15,567 bases of DNA. Source: a bacterium (GTDB taxonomy: Bacteria > Armatimonadota > Fimbriimonadia > Fimbriimonadales > GBS-DC). Positions within the stretch are counted from its first letter, which is position 1, and every line of letters begins with the position of its first letter. The notes below the pieces were generated by a model that was not told the DNA's origin, made no database searches, and saw only the letters and a list, made by a program, of their open reading frames with translations. A program made the translations under genes and the position numbers. Location of the stretch: contig JARJMV020000216.1 in NCBI GenBank assembly GCA_029335935.2, positions 1 through 15,567 on the forward strand. Direction: 5' to 3'. Positions 1 to 7,174 of the stretch are shown here, piece by piece.

Positions 1-727
1 CGAACCACACGCCGTGCGCCGCAGCGGGGTCGAACGCCGTGCGTCCGAGTGTCAGCATCGCCAAGTTCACGCCTGTGCCGCCGATGGCGACGACGCGGTC
101 GGGTTGTGGCAGCTCGCGCAGGGGGGCGAAGGTCTCGTCCAGCAGGCGCGTGGCGTTCAGTACCTCGCGCGGGCTGGGCGGGTCGCTGGGCATCAGCGTC
201 TCGCGCACGCGCCCTGCGCCCATCGGGAAACTGTACCAGTGTTCCAACGCCGTGCGTCCCAGCGCGACCTCCACACTGCCGCCGCCGATATCGAGGACGG
301 CAAGTAGTGGGGCGTAGCTCGTCGGCGAGGCGCTGACGGTACGATGCAGGTCGGGGTCTTGCAGCGCCGAGAGAAAGCTATAGCGCGCCTCCTCCGCTTC
401 GGAGAGAATCATCAGTTGCGCCGTTGGCGGCAGTATCGCCTGCACTGCCTCCTCGAACGCCTGCCGATTCCGCGCTTCGCGCACAACCGCCGTCGCGACA
501 GCCACCATGTGGCTGACGCCGTGCGCTTCCGCGACAGCGCGGTACTCTTCTACCGCGCTGGCGGTGCGCTCGATCGCGTGGGGTTGAAGCGTCTTGTGGG
601 GGCTAAAGCCCTCGCCCAAGCGCGTGATGCGAGCCGTGTCCAACAGAGTACGCCAACTCGAACCCACCCGCTCGCCTATTAGAAGGAGCGTGGAGTTGGA
701 ACCGATGTCCAGCACGGCGACGCGCAT
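1..727 (-). CDS. Ppx/GppA family phosphatase (partial, C-terminus beyond window)
   Basis: This minus-strand gene begins at the ATG at 727-725 and runs off the left edge after about 242 codons. The family hydrolyses polyphosphate or pppGpp in the cytoplasm. The first ASKHA phosphate-binding loop is at the very N-terminus (MRVAVLDIGSNSTLLLIGE, DIGSNS). The second is near residue 142 (LAVLDIGGGSVEVALG), and the ILSEAEEARYSF segment that usually precedes it is also present. A further glycine-rich motif (VAIGGTGVNLAML) lies near residue 214. Family members usually exceed 300 aa, so roughly the last quarter or more is missing. A terminator belonging to the upstream gene separates it from the DUF4097 gene, so it is a separate transcript. 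TAAACT at 740-735 lies 7 nt before the ATG and no Shine-Dalgarno is visible, which suggests a leaderless mRNA. Ppx versus GppA cannot be decided from this fragment. Confidence 0.9.
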   Translation of the reverse strand, partial: MRVAVLDIGSNSTLLLIGERVGSSWRTLLDTARITRLGEGFSPHKTLQPHAIERTASAVEEYRAVAEAHGVSHMVAVATAVVREARNRQAFEEAVQAILPPTAQLMILSEAEEARYSFLSALQDPDLHRTVSASPTSYAPLLAVLDIGGGSVEVALGRTALEHWYSFPMGAGRVRETLMPSDPPSPREVLNATRLLDETFAPLRELPQPDRVVAIGGTGVNLAMLTLGRTAFDPAAAHGVWF

Positions 728-734
728 CGCGTAG

Positions 735-740
735 AGTTTA
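735..740 (-). promoter_or_regulatory. Putative -10 element of the Ppx/GppA gene
   Basis: On the minus strand TAAACT ends 7 nt before the ATG at 727, so transcription would start at or just before the A of the start codon. No good -35 hexamer is visible; that position falls in the terminator hairpin at 751-772. The call rests on the -10 match and on the same arrangement at other genes of this window. Confidence 0.4.
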
Positions 741-743
741 CCT

Positions 744-772
744 GAAAAAAAGCCCCCGCGAGCGCGGGGGCT
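744..772 (-). terminator. Rho-independent terminator of the DUF2089-DUF4097 unit
   Basis: A perfect 9-bp stem (AGCCCCCGC / GCGGGGGCT) with a 4-nt loop occupies 751-772. Read on the minus strand it is followed by a run of seven T (751-745). It lies 26 nt downstream of the DUF4097 stop codon and just upstream of the Ppx/GppA start. This is the best intrinsic terminator in the window. Confidence 0.92.
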
Positions 773-798
773 ATGTGGTCTCACCTTGAGTTGCTGGC

Positions 799-2022
799 TC
801 AAGCCGTCGTGTGCGCGCGTAGCAGGATGCGCACATCCCCATGAACGGTCTCCAGCGCGAGGGTACCGCTACCGTCGCCAGCAACGCCTGTGTAGTGGTG
901 TTTGTCCTTGTGCACCTCTCGGCACTCCAGCGCGCATTCGATTTCGCCTGCGCTGGTGTGCATCTGGATGCGGCACTCGTTTCCGTCGGGCAGCGTCGCC
1001 GTGATATCGCCTTTCACAGTGGTGAGGCGCACTTCGCCCTGGATCGGCGTGCGCATATCGAGGGAGATATCGCCATGCACGGTTTCCACAGTGAGATCAC
1101 GGATGTCGGCGCGTTCGGTTTCCACATCGCCGTTGGCGGCGTGGACGGCGACGCGCTCGGCTTTCAGGTCGCGCAGGTAGGCGTCGCCGTTGATGAGGTT
1201 AATCTGCACGCGCTCGCCTTGCAGGTCGCTGATCTGCGTGTCGCCGTGTACGGCTTCCAGTTTCGCGTTGCCGCGGATATGGCGCAGGTGGATATCGCCA
1301 TGCGTGGTGCGCAGGTCGAGGTCGCCGTTTAGTTTTTCGATTTCGAAGTTGCCTTTGTGCTCGACCCGCGCGTGTAGGTGCACCTGTCGGGGCAGTTGGA
1401 GGCGTAGGTTCACTTTCTGTTGCAGGTCGCCGTCGAGTTCGGGTGCGGTGATGCGCACGCCGTTCTCGGTCTGTTCGATGGTCAGGCTGTAGGTTGCCTT
1501 CGCCTGTTCGATGTGTTGTGGGTTGGCTCCCCGCAGGCGGATGTCGGCTTCGACCCGTCCCCCGTCGAAACCGCCGATGAGATGGATGTTGCCTGCGGGG
1601 AGTTCGATGGACAGCGATTGCCCCCCAACAATCGCAAGGTCCATCGTTTGATGGAAGTTGGTTTCCGATTTGCCCCACCGCCTCAAGTCCCAGTCGCTTT
1701 TCTCCAGTTCGTCTAAGGTTTTGCGCAGCTCGTCGAGTCCGCGCTGGGTCTGTTGGCGCATGCTTTGTCCGATTTGTTGCCAGTTGACGCTGCGCACGGC
1801 TTGCCCTGTGGCTTTCATGGCGTCTTCGGCGGCGCGCAGGATTTGGTCGAGCAGTCCCCGTGCGGGGTTGTTGGCGCCGTTGGTGTGCGCGTCGTCGGTC
1901 GGCGTCGCTTCGGGCGTCGTTTCATACAGCGCGTCGATTAGTTCCGCCGCCTCGTCGGGCGTCACGGTTCCTTGCTGCATCAGGTTCAGAATCCGCAGTA
2001 GTGTTTCCTTTCGGTAGGTCAT
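799..2022 (-). CDS. DUF4097-family beta-strand repeat protein with N-terminal SHOCT/LiaX-N-like module
   Basis: The product is 407 aa. Residues 3-33 form a short helical module (ILNLMQQGTVTPDEAAELID) of the kind at the N-terminus of YvlB/LiaX-type proteins. Residues about 55-115 are helical and charged. From about 130 onward is a beta-repeat region: N/H/K-GD turns recur at residues 232, 241, 259, 278, 297, 316, 337 and 394, mostly 18-21 residues apart, as expected of a right-handed beta-solenoid-like DUF4097 fold. No signal peptide or membrane segment is visible, so it is probably cytoplasmic or attached through partners. In some Firmicutes relatives (LiaX, YvlB) take part in cell-envelope stress responses; that role is only an analogy here. 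The strong AAGGAGGT site at 2038-2031 overlaps the stop of the upstream DUF2089 gene and fixes the ATG at 2022. The two genes form one unit ending at the terminator at 744-772. Confidence 0.85.
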   Translation of the reverse strand: MTYRKETLLRILNLMQQGTVTPDEAAELIDALYETTPEATPTDDAHTNGANNPARGLLDQILRAAEDAMKATGQAVRSVNWQQIGQSMRQQTQRGLDELRKTLDELEKSDWDLRRWGKSETNFHQTMDLAIVGGQSLSIELPAGNIHLIGGFDGGRVEADIRLRGANPQHIEQAKATYSLTIEQTENGVRITAPELDGDLQQKVNLRLQLPRQVHLHARVEHKGNFEIEKLNGDLDLRTTHGDIHLRHIRGNAKLEAVHGDTQISDLQGERVQINLINGDAYLRDLKAERVAVHAANGDVETERADIRDLTVETVHGDISLDMRTPIQGEVRLTTVKGDITATLPDGNECRIQMHTSAGEIECALECREVHKDKHHYTGVAGDGSGTLALETVHGDVRILLRAHTTA

Positions 2023-2030
2023 GGGTGTGT

Positions 2031-2038
2031 ACCTCCTT
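2031..2038 (-). promoter_or_regulatory. Strong ribosome binding site of the DUF4097 gene
   Basis: AAGGAGGT on the minus strand lies 8 nt upstream of the ATG at 2022 and shares a base with the stop codon (2040-2038) of the DUF2089 gene, so the two genes can be translationally coupled. It contrasts with the operon-head gene, which has no such site. Confidence 0.8.
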
Positions 2039-2430
2039 CAACGCAGTTGGCGCAGCTTGCGTGCTGCCTCTTCCGCAGTGATTGCGCCCTGCTCCAGCAA
2101 ATCCAGAACCTCACGGCGCTGCTCGGCGAAATGACCGTTCAAATCCTCAGCCGTAGCAGGGGTAAGCCCCAGCGCCAGCAGTAGCGCATCCAACTTGTTG
2201 CGCGCAGTCGGGTAGCTGATGCCCAACTCACGCTCCACGCCTGCCAGCATGCCCCGATTGCGCAGGAATACCTCCAGAAAACGCAGATGCTCAGCGTCGA
2301 GCTGGCTGAAGCGGTTCGCGATGAACTGACCGTTGATAGAAACGCCGCAGTTCTCGCAGGCAACCTGCGTCACAATCATTTTGTCGCTACAAATCGGGCA
2401 GCGCGCCGGCTGCGGATGTGTCGGTTTCAT
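2038..2430 (-). CDS. DUF2089 domain protein: zinc ribbon plus helix-turn-helix, probable transcription regulator
   Basis: The product is 130 aa, typical for the family. A zinc ribbon is formed by C11-x2-C14 and C25-x2-C28 (CPIC ... CENC). A DNA-binding-like HTH follows at about 45-85 (LRNRGMLAGVERELGISYPT, then ARNKLDALL). The last 28 residues (REVLDLLEQGAITAEEAARK) resemble the N-terminal module of the DUF4097 protein encoded next in the operon. DUF2089 proteins often accompany DUF4097 genes, so a regulator/effector pair is likely. A promoter with TTGACT and TATCAT lies just upstream, with its -10 box only 10 nt from the ATG and CCTATG direct repeats around it, which fits autoregulation. The DNA target and any metal bound are not known from the sequence. 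Confidence 0.85.
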   Translation of the reverse strand: MKPTHPQPARCPICSDKMIVTQVACENCGVSINGQFIANRFSQLDAEHLRFLEVFLRNRGMLAGVERELGISYPTARNKLDALLLALGLTPATAEDLNGHFAEQRREVLDLLEQGAITAEEAARKLRQLR

Positions 2431-2440
2431 AATGCATCCT

Positions 2441-2470
2441 ATGATACCCTATGCAATTCAAAAAAGTCAA
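2441..2470 (-). promoter_or_regulatory. Sigma70-type promoter of the DUF2089-DUF4097 unit
   Basis: On the minus strand TTGACT (2470-2465) is separated by 18 nt from TATCAT (2446-2441). The predicted start of transcription is about 3-5 nt before the ATG at 2430, giving a nearly leaderless message. CATAGG occurs twice (2453-2448 and 2443-2438), exactly 10 bp apart, straddling the -10 box, and is a candidate operator for the DUF2089 protein. Confidence 0.7.
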
Positions 2471-2569
2471 GCTTTGCCCCGTCAAAACTGAAAAATTCTC
2501 AAGTTTGGGTAAGAGAATTTGGACGTCGGCGTCTCCAACGATACACCTCTCGATTCAGGGGGGCGCGTC

Positions 2570-2600
2570 TTGCTTGCGAGAGCGCGGGAACAGGTATAAT
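2570..2600 (+). promoter_or_regulatory. Promoter of nuoHJK
   Basis: A consensus TATAAT at 2595-2600 is preceded by TTGCTT at 2570-2575, a rather long spacer of 19 nt. Transcription would start near 2607, about 5 nt before the nuoH ATG at 2612. It is divergent from the DUF2089 promoter, with about 100 bp between the two. Confidence 0.6.
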
Positions 2601-2611
2601 CCCCGACGCTT

Positions 2612-3814
2612 ATGATGCTTGCGGATTTCGGCTGGGCGATTGTGCGAATCGCCATCATGCTGGGCTTTCTGCTGGGCGTGCTACCGTTAGTTATCTGGCT
2701 GGAACGGCGCGCACTGGCATGGTTCCAAAATCGTGTTGGACCGAACCGACTGGGACCGTTTGGACTGCTCCAACCGATGGCGGACGCGGCGAAGTTGTTT
2801 TTCAAAGAGGAGATTGTGCCTGCGAACGCGGATCGGCTGATTTGGGCGCTCGCGCCCGCGCTCTCGCTGTTCCCTGCGCTGGTGGCAGCGGCGACCATCC
2901 CGTGGGGACCGAACCGCCTGCTGACCCCTGTGGCGGATGTGGACATCGGGCTGCTCTACTTTTTGGCGATGTCGTCGCTGGCGGCGTATGGCGTGCTCCT
3001 GGCGGGCTGGTCGTCGAACAATAAGTATTCGTTGCTGGGCGGGTTGCGGGCGTCGGCGCAGGTGATTAGCTACGAGCTGGGTATGGGGCTTGCTCTGGCG
3101 ACGGCGGTGCTGGCATCGGGCAGCTTTCGGATGACCACGATTGTGGAGATGCAGGCCGAGCCGCTGTGGGGCGTTGTGCCGTTTTTGCATCACTGGCTCA
3201 TCTTCACGCCGTGGGGACTGGTGGGCGGCGCGCTCTTTTTCATCTGCATGCTCGCCGAGACGAACCGTGCGCCGTTCGACCTGCCCGAAGCCGAGAGCGA
3301 GCTTGTGGCGGGCTACCAGACCGAATACAGCAGTATGAAGTTCGCCGCCTTCTTTATGGGCGAGTATATCGCGATTCTGGCAATCTGCGGGATTATGACG
3401 ACCTGCTTCTTGGGCGGGTATCTCGCGCCGATTAACTTCTCGCCAATCCAGGCGTTGGGCGAGCAGGGCGGTTTCTGGGGCGTGCTGGCGACGCTCACAG
3501 GCGCACTGATGCCCCCGTTCTGGTTCGTGCTGAAGCTGTTCGGGCTGTTCTTTAGCTTTTTGTGGATCCGCGCGACGCTGCTGCGCCTGCGCTACGACCA
3601 GCTGATGAATCTCGGTTGGCGGTTCCTTATCCCCGTCGGGCTGGTGAACCTCGCGCTGCTGACGGTGTATGTGATTTGGGGCTGGCTCCCGTCGCTGATA
3701 GGCTATGCGGTAGCAATCGCGCTCTATTTTGCGACGGTGGGCGCACGCAAGCCCGAGCGGCGCACGGTCGCGCTGGTGCCCGAAGCGCAACCCTACCAGC
3801 CAAAGGAGGTATAA
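2612..3814 (+). CDS. nuoH: NADH-quinone oxidoreductase subunit H
   Basis: A 400-aa integral membrane protein. NuoH lies in the membrane arm of complex I at the joint with the peripheral arm and lines the quinone chamber. The family blocks are clear: WLERRALAWFQNRVGPNR and GPFGLLQPMADAAKLFFKEE near the N-terminus, and the acidic quinone-site loop AETNRAPFDLPEAESELVAG with YQTEYSSMKFA in the middle. About eight hydrophobic segments are visible. It is somewhat longer than the common 320-350 aa, with a charged C-terminal tail ending in PYQPKEV. A TATAAT box lies 11 nt before the ATG and no Shine-Dalgarno is visible, so the message is probably near-leaderless; the second ATG at 2615 is an equally possible start. 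It heads a three-gene unit with nuoJ and nuoK. The usual nuoI between H and J is absent. Confidence 0.97.
   Translation: MMLADFGWAIVRIAIMLGFLLGVLPLVIWLERRALAWFQNRVGPNRLGPFGLLQPMADAAKLFFKEEIVPANADRLIWALAPALSLFPALVAAATIPWGPNRLLTPVADVDIGLLYFLAMSSLAAYGVLLAGWSSNNKYSLLGGLRASAQVISYELGMGLALATAVLASGSFRMTTIVEMQAEPLWGVVPFLHHWLIFTPWGLVGGALFFICMLAETNRAPFDLPEAESELVAGYQTEYSSMKFAAFFMGEYIAILAICGIMTTCFLGGYLAPINFSPIQALGEQGGFWGVLATLTGALMPPFWFVLKLFGLFFSFLWIRATLLRLRYDQLMNLGWRFLIPVGLVNLALLTVYVIWGWLPSLIGYAVAIALYFATVGARKPERRTVALVPEAQPYQPKEV
3802..3810 (+). promoter_or_regulatory. Ribosome binding site deciding the nuoJ GTG start
   Basis: AAAGGAGGT within the last codons of nuoH lies 5 nt before GTG 3816. No ATG lies in a suitable position, so this strong site supports the GTG start. 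Confidence 0.8.
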
Positions 3815-3815
3815 A

Positions 3816-4316
3816 GTGGGCGAACGGCTCCTGTTTTTTGTATTGGCGATTGTAGCTATCCTAAGCGCGGGCGGCGTGGTGTTCTCGCGCAACCCTGTGC
3901 GCAGCGCGCTGCTGCTGGTGCTGAACTTCTTCACGCTCGCGCTGATTTACTTCACGCTCTCGGCGCAATTCATCGGCGCGCTGCAGGTGATTGTGTACGC
4001 GGGCGCGATTATGGTGCTGTTCCTGTTCGTGATTATGCTTTTGAATCTCGGCTCGCCCGACGCAGTGCCGCCCGAGCGCGACCTCAAGCGTCCGCTGGCG
4101 TATCTCATCGGCTTTGGGATACTGGCGACGCTGGTTGCCCAATCGCTGGCGTTGATGATACAGGGCACGCCGCAGGTCAGTCCCGATGTGGGCACGGCGC
4201 GGGTGATCGGGCTGGCGCTGTTTACGCAGTGGGCGTATCCGCTGCTGCTGATGGGCGCGCTGCTCACGGTGGGCGTGATTGGCTCGATTCTGCTGGCGCG
4301 AAGGAGGGTCTCCTGA
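3816..4316 (+). CDS. nuoJ: NADH-quinone oxidoreductase subunit J
   Basis: A 166-aa membrane protein with five hydrophobic segments. NuoJ is one of the small core subunits of the complex I membrane arm and takes part in the proton path next to NuoK. Characteristic are the N-terminal [20 protein letters not shown], followed by the segment [20 protein letters not shown], which is the conserved NuoJ TM3 block containing the pi-bulge region. The C-terminal TM ends in [11 protein letters not shown]. The GTG start at 3816 is one base after the nuoH stop and is set by the strong Shine-Dalgarno at 3802-3810. nuoK begins one base after its stop, so the three genes are tightly coupled. Confidence 0.95.
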   Translation: MGERLLFFVLAIVAILSAGGVVFSRNPVRSALLLVLNFFTLALIYFTLSAQFIGALQVIVYAGAIMVLFLFVIMLLNLGSPDAVPPERDLKRPLAYLIGFGILATLVAQSLALMIQGTPQVSPDVGTARVIGLALFTQWAYPLLLMGALLTVGVIGSILLARRRVS

Positions 4317-4317
4317 G

Positions 4318-4638
4318 ATGGACGCAGTGCCTTTGAACGCTTATCTAATCCTCTCGGCGTTCCTGTTCACGATGGGCGCGATTGGCGTCGTCGTGAAGCG
4401 CAACCCGATTGTCATCTTCATGTGCATCGAGTTGATGCTGAACGCGGTGAACCTGAGTTTCTTGGCGTTCGCGCGGTATCAGACGAACCTGCTTGCGCAG
4501 GTGTCGGGGCATGTGTTCGTGCTGTTCGTGTTCGGCGTGGCGGCGGCGGAGGTCGCGGTCGGCTTGGGCATCATCACGGTCATGTTCCGCCTGCGCGAGA
4601 GCATCGATGTGGACGAGGTGACGCTACTGCGCGGTTGA
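4318..4638 (+). CDS. nuoK: NADH-quinone oxidoreductase subunit K
   Basis: A 106-aa protein with three membrane segments, the normal length for NuoK, which carries proton-translocating glutamates in the complex I membrane arm. Both are present: E38 in [12 protein letters not shown] and E78 in [12 protein letters not shown]. The ATG at 4318 lies one base after the nuoJ stop and is preceded by AAGGAGGG (4301-4308). The unit ends here: 9 nt further is the stop of a convergent LOG-like gene, and the genes usually next (nuoL, nuoM, nuoN) do not follow. No terminator is visible in the 9-nt gap. Confidence 0.96.
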   Translation: MDAVPLNAYLILSAFLFTMGAIGVVVKRNPIVIFMCIELMLNAVNLSFLAFARYQTNLLAQVSGHVFVLFVFGVAAAEVAVGLGIITVMFRLRESIDVDEVTLLRG

Positions 4639-4647
4639 GGGACACGG

Positions 4648-5127
4648 CTACTCTGGTAGCTGCTCCCACAGCATGGCGACAGCCTCCTCAGCGTTGGCGG
4701 CGGTCGGAACCGCGATTGGCTCGCCGTGCATTTGGAACTGCCAACTGTCCAGAAGCACGACAGGCTTGCCCATGCGCAGTCCGAGCGCGATTTCCGAGAG
4801 CGTGCCGTAGCCCCCACCGATGGCGATGAGTCCCTCGCTGGCGCAGGCAATCAGGTAGTTGCGCCCCTCGCGCATGCCTGTGAAGAGCGGTATCTGAATG
4901 AACTCGTTGGGGGGCGATTCGTGGGCGTTTGCGCCGGGCAGGATGCCGATAGTCAGTCCGCCCGCTTGTTGTGCGCCGCGCGCGGCGGCTGCCATCACGC
5001 CCGTCATGCCCCCACACAGCAGCACAGCGTCGCGCAGGGCGATCGACCGTCCGACGGATTCGGCAAGGCGCAGCTGTTCGGGGGTGCCGATGGAGCTGCC
5101 GACGACGCCGATGATGCGCTGTCGCAT
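4648..5127 (-). CDS. LOG-like Rossmann-fold protein (TIGR00725-type)
   Basis: A 159-aa protein with a Rossmann-like fold related to LOG/SLOG proteins, a superfamily of nucleotide-binding and nucleotide-processing proteins. Seen are the N-terminal IIGVVGSSIGTPEQLRLAES, a first glycine-rich loop LLCGGMTGVMAAAARGA (about 38-54), LTIGILPGANAHESPPNEF, and the signature AIGGGYGTLSEIALGLRMGK (about 112-131). In the true LOG cytokinin phosphoribohydrolases the motif reads PGGxGTxxE; here it is GGGYGTLSE, as in the TIGR00725 group, whose substrate is not established. The ATG at 5127 was chosen because the protein starts in typical fashion there and GGAGG lies about 9 nt upstream. It follows the universal stress gene by 4 nt, so they are one operon. 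Confidence 0.8.
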   Translation of the reverse strand: MRQRIIGVVGSSIGTPEQLRLAESVGRSIALRDAVLLCGGMTGVMAAAARGAQQAGGLTIGILPGANAHESPPNEFIQIPLFTGMREGRNYLIACASEGLIAIGGGYGTLSEIALGLRMGKPVVLLDSWQFQMHGEPIAVPTAANAEEAVAMLWEQLPE

Positions 5128-5131
5128 CTGC

Positions 5132-6028
5132 TCATGCCTCCGACGCGCGCAAGATGAGCAGGTTCTGCCGCTCGCCCACTGCGAAGTGGTACGAGATACT
5201 GCCCAGCGAGAGCCGTTCAATCAGCGAGTGCCCCTTCGCGCCCAAGATGAGCAGCTGCGACTGGGTTTCGCGCATCGCCTCGCGTAGCGAGGGTATCGGC
5301 AGCCCCTCCACCACCAGCGATTCGCACGCCGCTTGCAACGGGCGCAACCGCTCGCACACTTGGCGATTGCGCTCGTGCAGCTGTTCGATAATCCAGTCGG
5401 TACCCGATTGCTGCACGGCGGGCGCGTGGCGCGTGAGTACTTCCAGCGTCTCCTCGTCCAAGTCGAACGCGGTCGTGATGGCGATTCGCTGGAGGCGGCG
5501 CGGGGCGAACTGCAGCAGCAGGTCGAGACAGCGGTAGTTATACTCGGAGTGGTCGGTGGCGACGACGGCGTTCAGCGGCGTTTCGGGGTCGGGTGGCGTG
5601 TGGGCAATCAGTAGGCTCTGGCGGGCGTTGGTCAGCGCGGCGCGCGCGACGCTGCCCACGAAGAACGCCTCCACCGCGCCTTTGCTGGTGCCGCCCAGCG
5701 CAATCAGGTCCGCCTCACGGGCGTCCGCCAACTCCAGCAGTTTCGCACTTGCCCGACCGATGAGCGTGACGCTCTCGGCGATTGCACCGTGCGCCCGTGC
5801 CTGTTCACACAGAGCGTCTAACTGCTCGCGCGCCGCCGACTGCTGAGCTGCCAGCGTATCGGCGAACGCCTCGTCGGGAAACGGCGCGACCACACCCACC
5901 ACCGGCGGACGCGGCGGCTCGATGACCGATGTTAAAATCAGGTGGGGCGATTCGAACCCCAGCGCGTCGATCCACGCCAACGCACGCTCATATGCGCCCT
6001 CGCTATCCACGCCAACAACAATACGCAT
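5132..6028 (-). CDS. Tandem universal stress protein (two UspA domains)
   Basis: A 298-aa cytoplasmic protein made of two UspA-like domains, roughly residues 1-145 and 150-295. The first begins MRIVVGVDSEGAYERALAWI and the second LNAVVATDHSEYNYRCLDLL. The second domain ends with the canonical ATP-binding pattern G-2x-G-9x-GS (residues 263-277, GAKGHSLIERLSLGS). In the first domain the matching segment (GGTSKGAVEAFFVGSVARA, 112-130) is altered, with one spacing residue lost, so only the second domain may bind nucleotide. The ATG at 6028 is preceded by TATACT at 6043-6038, 9 nt away, with no clear Shine-Dalgarno, suggesting a near-leaderless transcript. It is the first gene of a two-gene unit with the LOG-like gene and is divergent from the portal gene. 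Confidence 0.88.
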   Translation of the reverse strand: MRIVVGVDSEGAYERALAWIDALGFESPHLILTSVIEPPRPPVVGVVAPFPDEAFADTLAAQQSAAREQLDALCEQARAHGAIAESVTLIGRASAKLLELADAREADLIALGGTSKGAVEAFFVGSVARAALTNARQSLLIAHTPPDPETPLNAVVATDHSEYNYRCLDLLLQFAPRRLQRIAITTAFDLDEETLEVLTRHAPAVQQSGTDWIIEQLHERNRQVCERLRPLQAACESLVVEGLPIPSLREAMRETQSQLLILGAKGHSLIERLSLGSISYHFAVGERQNLLILRASEA

Positions 6029-6037
6029 TACTCTTGT

Positions 6038-6043
6038 AGTATA
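6038..6043 (-). promoter_or_regulatory. Putative -10 element of the universal stress gene
   Basis: TATACT on the minus strand lies 9 nt before the ATG at 6028. No recognisable -35 hexamer is seen 16-19 nt further upstream. The predicted transcript would have a leader of about 3 nt or none. Confidence 0.4.
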
Positions 6044-6101
6044 CCGAAATCGCCCATGTAGACTCGCGCACGCGCTGGCGTCCCCATACACGGAGGCGAT
6101 A

Positions 6102-7169
6102 ATGCTCCGATTCCGCAAACGCAAGCTATCGTTAGAGCGCGAGTATGCGCCTGTCGAGATCGAAACGTTCGGCGTGCGCGCCACAACCGACCTCGACGAC
6201 GACCTGCTCGCCAAGCACGGCTACGCCATCTACGACCGTATGCTGACCGATGCGCATGTCAAGGCGTGCTTCAACCTCAAGCGTTGGGGCGTCTTGAGCG
6301 CGCCGTGGCGCTTAGAACCCGCCAACGACACGCCCGAAGCCCTGCGCGTCCACGCGTTTGTGCTGTACAATCTCCAAACGATGCAGGGCGGCGTGTTCAG
6401 CGTGCTGTGGCGCACGCTCGACGCGCTCGCTAAGGGCGTCGCCATTTTGGAGAAGCTCTACACCTACCGAACCGAGCCTCCTTACGCCGAACACTGGACG
6501 CTGCGCGGCTTCAAGGCAAAGAACCCAGCGCTGTTCGAGTTCGAGGTGGACGCCTTTCGGAACCTGAAAGCGCTGACGCTCCACGCGCCCAGCGGCGAGC
6601 CGAGACGCCTGCCGCGCGAGAAGTTTATCGTCTACGCCTACCAACCACGCTACGAGTCGCCCGCAGGCGAATCGGATTTACGCGCCGCCTATCGCGCGTG
6701 GCGCAGCAAAGAGCGTATCTTGCAACTGTGGGACCTGTTCCTGGCAAAATATGCCTCACCGACGCTCATCGGTATCTACAAGCGCGGCCTACCCCCTGCC
6801 CAGCAGGAGGAGCTCCTGCGCGCCCTCGACAAGGTGCAACAAGAGACGGCAATCATCGTGCCAGAAGAGGTGAAAGTCGACGCCTTAGAGTTCAAGCAGT
6901 CGGGCGCGGAGAGCTTCGCCCAAGCGATTAGCCACCACAACGCCGAAATCGCCAAGAGCATTCTGGGCGAGACGCTGACCACCGACGAGGGACAGCGCGT
7001 GGGGAGCCTCGCGCTCGGACAGGTGCATCTGAAGGTGTTGCAGACCCAGCTCCGCTCGCTGCGCGCCGACCTCGCCGAGCGCGTGATGCAAGACCAACTC
7101 ATCCGACCGCTGGTACAGCTCAACTTCGGCGACGCGCCCGAACCGAAGTTCGTCTGGGAAGAGGATTGA
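6102..7169 (+). CDS. Mu gp29-like (DUF935) phage portal protein, orphan and probably C-terminally short
   Basis: The 355-aa product resembles the DUF935 portal family of Mu-like phages, whose members form the dodecameric ring through which DNA enters the capsid. Family-like features are the N-terminal LDDDLLAKHGYAIYDRMLTD with AHVKACFNLKRWGVLSAPWR, the middle LREKFIVYAYQPRYESPAGE-type segment with SDLRAAYRAWRSKERILQLW, then FLAKYASPTLIGIY, and the helical GETLTTDEGQRVGSLALGQV with a following region ending in QLIRPLVQLNFGDAPEPKF. Mu gp29 is about 500 aa; this one stops soon after the PEPKF segment, so the C-terminal domain seems to be missing. No terminase, protease, capsid or tail gene is nearby. 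GGAGG at 6092-6096 supports the ATG at 6102. The reading frame is otherwise intact. Its stop is 5 nt from the encoded CCA end of a convergent tRNA-Pro, a typical site of phage integration. A domesticated or relic portal is the likely explanation. Confidence 0.75.
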   Translation: MLRFRKRKLSLEREYAPVEIETFGVRATTDLDDDLLAKHGYAIYDRMLTDAHVKACFNLKRWGVLSAPWRLEPANDTPEALRVHAFVLYNLQTMQGGVFSVLWRTLDALAKGVAILEKLYTYRTEPPYAEHWTLRGFKAKNPALFEFEVDAFRNLKALTLHAPSGEPRRLPREKFIVYAYQPRYESPAGESDLRAAYRAWRSKERILQLWDLFLAKYASPTLIGIYKRGLPPAQQEELLRALDKVQQETAIIVPEEVKVDALEFKQSGAESFAQAISHHNAEIAKSILGETLTTDEGQRVGSLALGQVHLKVLQTQLRSLRADLAERVMQDQLIRPLVQLNFGDAPEPKFVWEED

Positions 7170-7174
7170 ACGCC

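Noticed and set aside
344..682. Plus-strand open frame inside the Ppx/GppA region
   Set aside because: The minus strand encodes unmistakable ASKHA phosphate loops through the same bases, so this frame is a shadow.
1040..1330. CRISPR-like or tandem DNA repeat inside the DUF4097 gene
   Set aside because: The periodicity is at protein level (GD turns about 19 residues apart); the DNA copies are too divergent for a DNA repeat array, and no CRISPR array exists in the window.
841..1332. Plus-strand open frame with repeated hydrophobic pattern opposite the DUF4097 gene
   Set aside because: Its repetitiveness is the complement of the GD-repeat coding sequence on the minus strand; no ribosome site.
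2687..3934. A 415-codon open frame on the minus strand opposite nuoH and nuoJ
   Set aside because: It is rich in R, Q and H, has no recognisable domain, and lies antisense to three clear complex I genes; the lack of stops is a by-product of GC-rich codon use.
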